DNA of 21,753 nucleotides, taken from positions 1-21,753 of IMG/VR virus record IMGVR_UViG_3300035698_026699. The stretch is one strand, 5' to 3'. The position numbers were made by a program, and so were the translations under genes. This stretch comes from a virus. Below, piece by piece: positions 1 through 6,919 of the stretch; position 1 is the first letter of the stretch; each line of letters opens with the position of its first letter. Under the pieces are notes generated by a model, which was not told the DNA's origin, ran no database searches, and worked only from the letters and a program-made list of their open reading frames with translations.

Positions 1-634
1 CGTGATTAAACATCACGGTTCCGATAGCACCGGATCCCGCGCCTGAATCAACAACTAGGTCGCCTACTGCAAACTCTTGACCTGGTACAAGACCATTGTA
101 GTAGAGAAGGTTTTTGGCGTACTTGACTAGAAGCTCGATGTTGCCATCAGCGTCTATTTGGTTGACGGTAAGCATCTCGTCGTCGTTGTCCGTCATTACC
201 AGTTTGTCGCCATACATAACGTCCTTGAAGTCCTCCGCCGAGTCGGAAAACTCATCTCCTGTAGTAGCCCTGATGCCACTATCCGAATCGATGTCCTTGT
301 TGTAGAGCAACGCCGGAATGATGATCGAAGAGGCACCTATGGTCGGTTCTACCCCGCCTGTCACCAGACCGGTTGTGATGTCATACTCTTCTCCGGTATC
401 TGTGTGTACCAGATAGATCCCTACCGAATCGGTATCAACGTCCGCATCGGTTTTGAGATCCGGGTATGAGGCCGTTAACCCCGAAGCGTTTGCATAGGCT
501 CCCAGTGCCGCCTTCGTCTCTACTTGGAAGATCGTTCCGAAGTAGATTGGGCGAAGGGTCATGATAGGCCCTTCAAAGGCGAACCCGTCAGTGGTTACCT
601 CGATCCAAACGTTCGGTTCTCTGTATGCTTTCAT
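1..634 (-). CDS. Tail-type virion protein, N-terminal part (cut by window edge)
   Basis: The first 211 residues are open in frame from an ATG at 634 to the window edge, so the C-terminus is missing. A GAGGTGG ribosome binding site lies 4 bases before the ATG. The protein begins MKAYREPNVWIEV and then alternates short beta-rich stretches with acidic Asp/Thr-rich loops, which fits a virion surface or tail protein. It is the last visible gene of the head/neck series, after two connector-type proteins; in contractile-tailed phages this place is usually held by the tail sheath or tube. I recognise no diagnostic motif, so tail sheath is a positional guess. No hydrophobic membrane segment is visible. 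Confidence 0.75.
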   Translation of the reverse strand, partial: MKAYREPNVWIEVTTDGFAFEGPIMTLRPIYFGTIFQVETKAALGAYANASGLTASYPDLKTDADVDTDSVGIYLVHTDTGEEYDITTGLVTGGVEPTIGASSIIIPALLYNKDIDSDSGIRATTGDEFSDSAEDFKDVMYGDKLVMTDNDDEMLTVNQIDADGNIELLVKYAKNLLYYNGLVPGQEFAVGDLVVDSGAGSGAIGTVMFNH

Positions 635-647
635 TTCACCACCTCGT

Positions 648-1310
648 CTAGTCGTCCTTTACCCACGTGACGATGGGCGGATGGGTACCATCTGCCTGAT
701 CACCCTCGCCTGTGTGGATGAAAGGAACGTACAAGCGTTCAATGTTATCTCCTCGTGACTGATACCTATAGACGGTGTGGAATGTAAGGTTGACCACGAC
801 TCCTGCATTCCATACTCTGACATTAGTACCTTCTCCCTCGTATTGGATTATACGGGGCGCACCGATGCCTCCCAAATCAACTTTCCTATAATTGAACTCG
901 CTGGAGAAGAAGCCTCGATGCATCTGCAGAACAAAGAATACGATCTGCGCCAGGTTCTCAGCCTCTTCCTGATTAGAGGAAAGGCAGCTTATGGTTACAG
1001 CACACCCGAACAGACTGACATGTGTACTCTTTCCAGTCCCCCAATCGTACTCGGTTAGGTTCTTGCCGAGACTGTCGTATTCCTTGAGTTCCTGGATGTC
1101 ACTCCTGGACACCAGAAGCGCCGGGGTCGACTTGAATATCTCCGGGTTCTCCACATTTGTCCCCTGGATCAGGATCCCCGTCTTGTCCTTGTCCCTCTCC
1201 CAGTGGTACACGTTCCCTGCGTTCTCCTCGATCCCCACTATCTTCCCACTCGAGAAGAATTCCCGCAGGAAGTCTATGAAGTTCATTCGGACATGTGCTA
1301 GTGGTTGCAT
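648..1310 (-). CDS. Putative neck / tail-completion protein
   Basis: A 220-residue protein with a GGAGG ribosome binding site 6 bases before the ATG. It starts with an amphipathic helix (MNFIDFLREFFSSG, from residue 9) and continues as a mixed alpha/beta domain whose last third is beta-rich. It lies between the zinc-ribbon connector protein and the tail-type protein, 13 bases from the latter. Such a place and size suit a neck or tail-terminator protein (roles like T4 gp14/gp15 or lambda gpU). The role rests on position and general fold; no family signature was recognised. It could also be a minor head-completion protein. Confidence 0.72.
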   Translation of the reverse strand: MQPLAHVRMNFIDFLREFFSSGKIVGIEENAGNVYHWERDKDKTGILIQGTNVENPEIFKSTPALLVSRSDIQELKEYDSLGKNLTEYDWGTGKSTHVSLFGCAVTISCLSSNQEEAENLAQIVFFVLQMHRGFFSSEFNYRKVDLGGIGAPRIIQYEGEGTNVRVWNAGVVVNLTFHTVYRYQSRGDNIERLYVPFIHTGEGDQADGTHPPIVTWVKDD

Positions 1311-1376
1311 GCTTCACCTCCGGGATAGGCTCTCCCGGCCTCACGTGGATGACTGGCTCTTGTATCAAAAACCATC

Positions 1377-2213
1377 CTACAGGTCTTTTTCTATCCATAT
1401 GTGGTAGTCTCTCTTAGGGGTGAATTTCCAGATGTTACGAACATCCAGCTTGGACAGGATATCATCGGGAGGCACCTTCACCGCCGAGAGTAGCTGCCTA
1501 ATCGTGGCTCCCATCCTCGATGTCTTCACCCTGACTGTATCTACCTTCCACCGTGCATTCTTGTTGTCTATGAGCACATCACCCTTTTTTAGTTCTGGGA
1601 CATTGGTAGTCCACATGGTCCTGATGTCGGGCGAAGTGGTGGTGACCCCTAGATCTCGCAGGGTCTGGACCTTCTCGTCGAAAGCTACGTAGAGCAGAAT
1701 GGGATCGTAGAAGCCCCCCATGAACTTGGTGTTGTAGCACACCGGGCAACGCGATGAAGTGCTGGCTGATAGCGAATCGCTGTAACAGGCCACGCAGTGG
1801 GGGCCCCAGGTACGCTTAATGAGCGCCAAGCACTTGAAGCCTGAGTAGAACTGAAGTTGTATGTTGTTTCTACGCACCATCTCCTGTGCTACTGCATCCT
1901 GCTCGTACTGAAAGTGTTCAACCTCAGAAGGCTTGATGTCTACCGTGGTTGGTGGCGCCCCTCCGTCTGTTACAGTGCCAGTCAACTTGTAGTAAATGGT
2001 AATGTTTGGGTTGAGCATCCTGGCTGTCCAGTCGTGGTAATACTCCTTGGCTGTGATATCCGTAGCCAGGGGTTCCCATGGACCATCGGGAGATTCGCTT
2101 CTAAAGATGTTGACTAGCTCTGTATACCCAGCGGGGATATTCTCTATCTCCCACTTGAGAGTGAAGGCATTGGGTACGTACAGGAGGATGTCGAATTCCT
2201 TAAACCGGACCAT
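1377..2213 (-). CDS. Head-tail connector-type protein with a zinc ribbon
   Basis: A 278-residue protein. Residues about 10-95 look like an all-beta, fibronectin-III-like domain (WEIENIP, EPLATDI, YYKLTGTV). Residues 140-159 hold two CxxC pairs (C140/C143 and C156/C159) 12 residues apart, a typical zinc ribbon, followed by GGFYDPI. The C-terminal half has a beta-rich segment including VPELKKGDVLID, of a kind common in connector proteins. I recall similar Cys-rich proteins in the neck region of large tailed phages, but cannot check it here. The start ATG shares one base with the upstream stop (TAATG), with AGGA as ribosome binding site, so translation is probably coupled. Precise role is inferred from position. 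Confidence 0.72.
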   Translation of the reverse strand: MVRFKEFDILLYVPNAFTLKWEIENIPAGYTELVNIFRSESPDGPWEPLATDITAKEYYHDWTARMLNPNITIYYKLTGTVTDGGAPPTTVDIKPSEVEHFQYEQDAVAQEMVRRNNIQLQFYSGFKCLALIKRTWGPHCVACYSDSLSASTSSRCPVCYNTKFMGGFYDPILLYVAFDEKVQTLRDLGVTTTSPDIRTMWTTNVPELKKGDVLIDNKNARWKVDTVRVKTSRMGATIRQLLSAVKVPPDDILSKLDVRNIWKFTPKRDYHIWIEKDL

Positions 2214-2650
2214 TACAGATTCCTGTAAGGCGAAGAGATTCGCCCTAATCCGCCTCTGAGATTCAAGGCCATTTTGATCCTTGTCATCTCGGCCTCTGTA
2301 GATGACTTGAGTTCACCCTTGAGGGCTTGGTATTCCTCGAAACACTGGTCATCTATACTGTTGCCTGATTCGGAGTACACGATGTTGTTACGGCCTCTCC
2401 TGAAGGCCGCCCTCTGCAACAGTGCATACATGGCCATGTCGATGAACAGGGTGTCACTCGGAAAGGTCTTGAAAGTCCATGTGCCTATAAGGGGTGGGGA
2501 TGTATTGAAGCGGTCGAGGGCCCGGTCACAGGCCCTCGCCACTGTCTTGGTATTGAACTCTTCCTCGCGCCCTAGTAGACGGTTAGACTCTTTGTAGTCG
2601 TCCAGGTCATCTCGCACCATCGTTATGTACTGTTCCCTGGTCTGACCCAT
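2213..2650 (-). CDS. Putative head-tail adaptor protein
   Basis: A 145-residue, mostly helical protein. The opening segment (YITMVRDDLDDYKESN), the helical middle and a beta hairpin near LIGTWTFKTFPSDTL resemble the head-tail adaptor class that binds under the portal (HK97 gp6 / SPP1 gp15-like helical bundles). That resemblance is by general pattern only. It lies downstream of the capsid gene and directly before the zinc-ribbon connector gene, where adaptors usually sit. The ribosome binding site before its ATG is weak (GAGTGATG), so expression may depend on coupling with the gene that ends 18 bases upstream. Confidence 0.68.
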   Translation of the reverse strand: MGQTREQYITMVRDDLDDYKESNRLLGREEEFNTKTVARACDRALDRFNTSPPLIGTWTFKTFPSDTLFIDMAMYALLQRAAFRRGRNNIVYSESGNSIDDQCFEEYQALKGELKSSTEAEMTRIKMALNLRGGLGRISSPYRNL

Positions 2651-2668
2651 GAGTCATCACTCGTCTAT

Positions 2669-3625
2669 CTACGCATCGCTGCTAGGAAGCTCCAGGTACC
2701 CCTTCTTGGCGAGTTCCTCGGCTACCAGCGCGATGAGGGGAGTCTTGTTGATCTTGATTGGGACTTCGATCTCTTCCTGTGCGGCAAGAGCAAGGATGTC
2801 CTGCTTCTTGAAGCCTCCGAGGGCATCTACAAGAACATCCAGGACCACTGTATCAATAGGCTGTTCTCCCATTGCTAGCTCTGCGGCCTCGTCCTCGCTA
2901 AGGACTTCTGTCGATTCGATCGTCTCTTCGGCTATATCTTCGGACCCTTCCTCGATGATCTCCTCGACGTCAGCCTTGTTCATGGCCCTGAGGTCTTCGG
3001 GAGAAAGAGACTTACCTTCCCCGGTGCCGGGGAAAGCCTGAGATATCCCTCCGGACCTGTCAGCTCCACCTGCCCCGGAAGCACTGACTTCCGACTCGAT
3101 GTACTCGCCATGCTTCTTGAGGTCATCAGCAGACAGCCTCCTGGGCTTTCCGGTAGAGATCTCTACCTCGCGCCTGTCAGCGTCGGGCGGAGGGGTGGGA
3201 GGAAGAGGGATCGGCTTACCATTCGCCATATCTTCGGCAGTAAGTAGCCTGGCGTTGCGCCCAGGACCAAAGGGCATCCCTATCGGGGCCCTGTGGGTAG
3301 CCATGTTGTGTTCTGCCCTTGAGAGGGTCCGACGCCTTCTTTTCTTGTTCTTGTGTACCATATGGTCTCGAACCTCCTCTGCGGACATGGTCTGGCCCTT
3401 CGAACGCCCCCCTGCCCCGCTGGAACTAGTCTCAACGGAGCCTGGGGGGAGTTCCTCTATCGTGATAAGGCCTTCAGACTTCCATTCTTGCGTCACCGCA
3501 TCCTCAGGGGAACCCTCCTTGATTTCGATGGGGGGTGAAGTGAACCCAGGGGCTAGGGTGAAGTCGCCTATCGACAGGTTAGGTGAGGACCCTCTTTGGC
3601 CCTTGTGGTGTATTCGACAGAGCAT
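2669..3625 (-). CDS. Capsid-linked protein with six LSxEDL-type motifs and a SAP/HeH-like C-terminus
   Basis: A 318-residue protein encoded right after the capsid gene. Most of it is Pro/Gly/Ser/Glu-rich and probably disordered. Six copies of a short motif, roughly [LM]-[ST]-x-[AE]-[ED]-[LMV], occur near residues 79, 100, 127, 163, 206 and 241 (for example LLTAEDM, RLSADDL, SLSPEDL). A basic patch KNKKRRRR lies at 92-99. The last 60 residues (KKQDILALAAQEEIEV, then KTPLIALVAEELAKK) resemble a SAP/HeH/Rho-N helix-extended-helix unit, which in other proteins binds nucleic acid or partners. The ATG has GGAAGG 9 bases upstream. A seven-codon mini-reading frame (MKEGMK-stop, 3645-3625) ends on this ATG as TAATG and might couple translation. 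Possible roles are a head fibre, decoration or head-linker protein; not recognised. Confidence 0.7.
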   Translation of the reverse strand: MLCRIHHKGQRGSSPNLSIGDFTLAPGFTSPPIEIKEGSPEDAVTQEWKSEGLITIEELPPGSVETSSSGAGGRSKGQTMSAEEVRDHMVHKNKKRRRRTLSRAEHNMATHRAPIGMPFGPGRNARLLTAEDMANGKPIPLPPTPPPDADRREVEISTGKPRRLSADDLKKHGEYIESEVSASGAGGADRSGGISQAFPGTGEGKSLSPEDLRAMNKADVEEIIEEGSEDIAEETIESTEVLSEDEAAELAMGEQPIDTVVLDVLVDALGGFKKQDILALAAQEEIEVPIKINKTPLIALVAEELAKKGYLELPSSDA

Positions 3626-3656
3626 TATTTCATACCTTCCTTCATGGCCTTATAGA

Positions 3657-4550
3657 CTATGCCTGCGGGATAGCGAGCCTGGCGATGCCATAGACATTAC
3701 CGAAGCTCAGGCCCATCTCGTAGGTCACTTCGAACTGGATCATCTGGAAACGCTTCTCGAGCTCGAACTGAAGCTCCTCGAGTGTGTAGTGCTTGCCTAT
3801 GAACTCGGGGTCAGTCAGGCAGTAGACGTGTCCAGGAGTGATGATGTCGTCCTTGACGGTCACAACGACCTCGCGCCCGAGGATGCTTGCGGAAGTCCAT
3901 CCTTCGGTTGCGGTGTCGCCAGCCTTGATGTCAAGATCTACGGCGTTCCACTGGAGAAGCCTGTTGAAGTCCGCTTTACGCATCAGAAGACGCTTGGACT
4001 CCAGCTCGTTGGCGTCGAGCACGTTGAAGAGGTTGACGAAGTCTTCTCTGGTGGGAACCAGGATCGAGGTACCGGCAACGGTGTTACCGGTCGCTGTGAC
4101 GGCGGCGTCCATGAGGTCGACGAAGTAGCCGTCCTTCTGCTTGATGACCTCGGCAGATCCGTTCTTCTCGATGAAGTCGGTGATAGGGTAAGGATATACC
4201 CTGATCTGCTGCTTGGTCTTCCAGTAACGCGGGGTCATGATCTTGAAGAAGGTGACGATGTACCTCTCGCCCTGGATGAACTGTCCAGTAGGCTGGGCGT
4301 CCATGTCCATGACGAAGGCGACCGCGTCCGGGTCGATCCATTCCTGCTTGTAGATCACGTCGTAGGTCTGGTCGACATAGCACTCGGGCACTGTGATCGG
4401 CTTCGAAGGGATGAACTTCTCCAGGAAGGAGTCCTCATAGACCTTCGTTGCCAGGACATCCTGCGATGTCTCCGCGACCTTGTCCATCCCGTCCTGGGAC
4501 TTGACCAGTTCGAGGAACTCGCGGTTCACGGCTGTTGCTGTTACGCTCAT
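3657..4550 (-). CDS. Probable major capsid protein (HK97-fold)
   Basis: A 297-residue protein with a strong ribosome binding site (AAGGGGGTGACC) and a clean start. It begins with a helical N-arm, includes a segment like an E-loop/P-domain (VTFFKIMTPRYWKTKQQI), and has a C-terminal A-domain-like stretch with ILGREVVVTVKDD, VYCLTDPEFIG and the final EMGLSFGNVYGIARL. These features and the length fit phage capsid proteins of the HK97 fold. The gene follows protease, scaffold and small-protein genes and precedes connector genes, the usual place. Codon choice looks more regular here than in neighbours, as expected for a highly expressed gene; the antisense strand therefore carries long empty reading frames. 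The assignment rests on context and pattern, not on a database match. Confidence 0.82.
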   Translation of the reverse strand: MSVTATAVNREFLELVKSQDGMDKVAETSQDVLATKVYEDSFLEKFIPSKPITVPECYVDQTYDVIYKQEWIDPDAVAFVMDMDAQPTGQFIQGERYIVTFFKIMTPRYWKTKQQIRVYPYPITDFIEKNGSAEVIKQKDGYFVDLMDAAVTATGNTVAGTSILVPTREDFVNLFNVLDANELESKRLLMRKADFNRLLQWNAVDLDIKAGDTATEGWTSASILGREVVVTVKDDIITPGHVYCLTDPEFIGKHYTLEELQFELEKRFQMIQFEVTYEMGLSFGNVYGIARLAIPQA

Positions 4551-4563
4551 CTAGGTCACCCCC

Positions 4564-5022
4564 TTACGGTAGGATGTACTGGCTGACGATCTCTATGAGA
4601 GCCTCGCCGCCATTGGCCTTGGTTGCGGCAGGAACTTCGAGAAGCCTGCCAAATACGGTTTTGCCACTTGCGGCTTCCTTCCAGTATCCATCTTCCACGG
4701 TCAGAAGTGCATACTCGGTGTAGCCGATGGCTGCGTCCACGAACCAGTCGGTGAGCATCTGGATGCGGCCTTCGATGACGGACGTTCCGCCACTGGCGTA
4801 CACATCGCCGATTTCGTCGCGTCGCCCTGTGTCCATGAAGACCGGCACTGGGACACCCGAAGGGTCGCCAGAGATCTTACGAATAGTACGCTCTCCGAGC
4901 GTACTGTTCATAAGCAGGTCTACCATTTCGCCTGCCTCGAACGTGGGCTTGACGCCCGCTACAAGCTCAATCTTGTAGAATCTACGCTCGAAGAGATCAG
5001 GCAGCGTCTTGATATTGATCAT
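4564..5022 (-). CDS. Putative head decoration or capsid-associated protein
   Basis: A 152-residue protein ending 13 bases before the capsid gene start. The ribosome binding site (AAGGAGGAG) is strong, suggesting high expression. The chain looks beta-rich with Gly turns (KPTFEAGEMVDL, VYASGGTSVIEGRI, YTEYALLTVEDGYW) and has no membrane segment. A small, well-expressed, beta-rich protein immediately upstream of the capsid gene is often a capsid decoration or stabilising protein (lambda gpD-type role), but no specific family is recognised. Confidence 0.7.
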   Translation of the reverse strand: MINIKTLPDLFERRFYKIELVAGVKPTFEAGEMVDLLMNSTLGERTIRKISGDPSGVPVPVFMDTGRRDEIGDVYASGGTSVIEGRIQMLTDWFVDAAIGYTEYALLTVEDGYWKEAASGKTVFGRLLEVPAATKANGGEALIEIVSQYILP

Positions 5023-5036
5023 TACCTTTCTCCTCC

Positions 5037-5417
5037 TTATCTAGCGATTGACAGTAACCGTTGAGTCAATTCGCCGACACCGGGATCTCTTTGTCTCAGA
5101 CTTTTGATTTCCGCAACCTTGGCTACATCTGCCGAAGTACTAGGCAAATGATCCGCCATATATGCTAGCTTCTCGAGTTCCGATGATGGCTTCTGTGCAA
5201 GCCTGAAAGCCTTCTCTGGGAATGACATTCCGCTCGGGAAATGGACTGCTCCTGCTTTCTCCAGGGCCTCAGTTATCTCTACGGCCTTGGCGAATTTAAG
5301 CAAAACCTCCTTCTCTCTGTCTCGCTGCGCGAGCATGCCTTCGGAGGCTCTCAGCTCTGCAGCTCCCTGTTTGAGCAATCCTGTCAAGGCCTTCACGCCT
5401 ATGGATAATGAATCCAT
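5037..5417 (-). CDS. Small helical head-region protein
   Basis: A 126-residue, almost wholly helical protein with a strong AAGGAGATTCC ribosome binding site. It has an N-terminal coiled-coil-like stretch (KQGAAELRASEGMLAQRDREK) and several amphipathic segments of the form K-x-A (LLKFAKAV, LEKLAYMA, AKVAEIKS), which recur in many proteins of this cluster. It lies between the scaffold genes and the capsid genes, so an internal head or assembly role is likely. No family recognised. Confidence 0.65.
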   Translation of the reverse strand: MDSLSIGVKALTGLLKQGAAELRASEGMLAQRDREKEVLLKFAKAVEITEALEKAGAVHFPSGMSFPEKAFRLAQKPSSELEKLAYMADHLPSTSADVAKVAEIKSLRQRDPGVGELTQRLLSIAR

Positions 5418-5426
5418 GGAATCTCC

Positions 5427-5744
5427 TTATACCCCAGGTTGGCCGGTGGTCTGAAGGTACTGGTCCTCGATCCTGTTGTGACGAGCGATATCTTCGTCGG
5501 TATCCTCGCCACCAAAAAGCTCCCTAAGCTCATCATCTAGCCTGGCCTGGCCTGACGAAAGAGCGATGGCTAGCTTCTCCATTACCGAAGCGGTCTTCAG
5601 AGCACCTTCTGGGACTACCGAGACCTCTTTAGTCTCGGGTTCGAACCCCAGGATAGATGCGAGCTTACCCATGGAGCTTATTTCGCCCTGGGGCGATGCC
5701 TCCTCCACAGGCTCAAGCAAGCTACCTACCTGGAGAGATTCCAC
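5427..5744 (-). CDS. Small acidic head-assembly protein
   Basis: A 105-residue, acidic, helical protein. It starts with GTG; this start shares one base with the stop of the preceding scaffold-like gene (TAGTG), with GGAG just upstream, so its translation is probably coupled to that gene. Two hydrophobic-x-K-x-A helices (MGKLASIL; LKTASVMEKLAIAL) resemble those in the scaffold-like protein next door. It may be a second scaffold or core protein, or a fragment of a once larger one. The C-terminal third (GGEDTDEDIARHN) is polar and acidic. Confidence 0.65.
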   Translation of the reverse strand: MESLQVGSLLEPVEEASPQGEISSMGKLASILGFEPETKEVSVVPEGALKTASVMEKLAIALSSGQARLDDELRELFGGEDTDEDIARHNRIEDQYLQTTGQPGV

Positions 5745-6829
5745 TACTCTCCGTAACCGTTCTCTCTGAGGGCAGCAGCGATGTTAACGATGGAAGCTAC
5801 CTTGTCTTCGCCGACCACTTCAGCCTCAGCATCCTCGATAGCGTTGCCAACCTGGAGCAGTATCTCGGCCTCTTCCGGCTCCAGCGAAGCGGGATCGTTG
5901 AGTGCCTTGTCGGCGATGGCGTCGATGATCTGAGAGGCCTCGGCAGCATCAGTGATATCTGCCTCACCCTCTACAGGGGCCTCGTCTACCGGCTCCTCGA
6001 CCATAGGCTCCTCGGCGGCCAGGGCCTGGTCTTCGGCGATCTTGGTAAGAAGGCACTCACGCCCGAGCCTACGCCCGTAAGCACGAATGTCTTCCTCACT
6101 GGATGCCTGCTTCTGAGCCTCTGCTAGCTTCTTTAGAGAACCCATCTTAACCTCCTCGTTTTCTTCCAGCTCTTTCATGGCCGTTTTTTGTCCGTCTGCG
6201 TAGCTCTCCTGCATGATTCTGGCGGCTTCCTCTTCTCCCACCTTGGCAGCAAGCTTCGTAAACGGAGCGCCTAACCTCTTGCGGAGGTCGAGTGATGCGT
6301 GCTTGGCTACTAGGCCCCCAAGGAGATCTGCGCCCTCCCTGATACCTTCTTTCCAGCCCTGGTTGAATGCAGCGGATTTCTTGACATCGCTCGCGGTGTC
6401 ACCGCCGCCCTCAGGGGTCCTCTCGGTCTCCTTAATAGGGGGATTAAGAAGGTTTGCGATCGTTGGGGCGGCTGCGTCTGGAGTAGACCCGCCACCATCG
6501 CCTTGGCCGAGTCCCTTGCCAAGAACGATGTCGACATCTTCCTTGGCGGGGCGTGCCTCTGTGCGAGGTTTCTCTTCAGGAACCACTTCGCCGATCTCCG
6601 GCTTGGGGTTCTCCTGAGACTTATGAGTGTCCATCTCTGGACTCTCTCCGTGCTTCTTCATCTCCTGGCGGAGAAGAGCGAAGTTCTCGTCGCTAAGGCT
6701 GGAGATCTTCGCTCCAGCTTCCTTACCATCCCCGTTCAGCAGCTCGTCCATAGCTTCCCGAACATCATCGCTAGCTGGCGGGCGATTGTCCGAAGCCATC
6801 TTCATGAGCCTATCCGTTAGGGTGCCCAT
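5744..6829 (-). CDS. Scaffold / prohead core-like protein
   Basis: A 361-residue, highly charged, Glu/Ala/Lys-rich protein with long predicted helices, a Pro/Gly-rich middle (about residues 85-145) and an acidic Ala/Glu-rich C-terminus ending in ASIVNIAAALRENGYGE. Composition and place between prohead protease and capsid genes fit a scaffolding or core protein (T4 gp22-type role) that fills the prohead and is removed before packaging. I chose the ATG at 6829 because AAGGAGGAAACTCT lies directly before it. An in-frame ATG at 6871 would add 14 residues but has no clear ribosome binding site. Many K-x-A helices are present, possible protease sites or interaction helices. Confidence 0.75.
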   Translation of the reverse strand: MGTLTDRLMKMASDNRPPASDDVREAMDELLNGDGKEAGAKISSLSDENFALLRQEMKKHGESPEMDTHKSQENPKPEIGEVVPEEKPRTEARPAKEDVDIVLGKGLGQGDGGGSTPDAAAPTIANLLNPPIKETERTPEGGGDTASDVKKSAAFNQGWKEGIREGADLLGGLVAKHASLDLRKRLGAPFTKLAAKVGEEEAARIMQESYADGQKTAMKELEENEEVKMGSLKKLAEAQKQASSEEDIRAYGRRLGRECLLTKIAEDQALAAEEPMVEEPVDEAPVEGEADITDAAEASQIIDAIADKALNDPASLEPEEAEILLQVGNAIEDAEAEVVGEDKVASIVNIAAALRENGYGE

Positions 6830-6919
6830 AGAGTTTCCTCCTTGTCCATGCGATATTCCCTTTCCGGCCATTTTCTACTTTACCTTTTTCGGTGTCGAAA
6901 TCCAAAAGCGGGCTGGATC

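Noticed and set aside
1099-1398. 99-codon minus-strand frame overlapping the neck-type gene
   Set aside because: Lies almost wholly inside the 220-residue gene in another frame, and its Pro/Gly/Asp-rich product looks like out-of-frame translation.
3099-4586. 495-codon open frame on the plus strand opposite the capsid and repeat-motif genes
   Set aside because: It runs across two well-supported minus-strand genes and the gap between them, has no good ribosome binding site, and gives a low-complexity Leu/Asp/Val-rich product typical of antisense frames caused by biased codon use.
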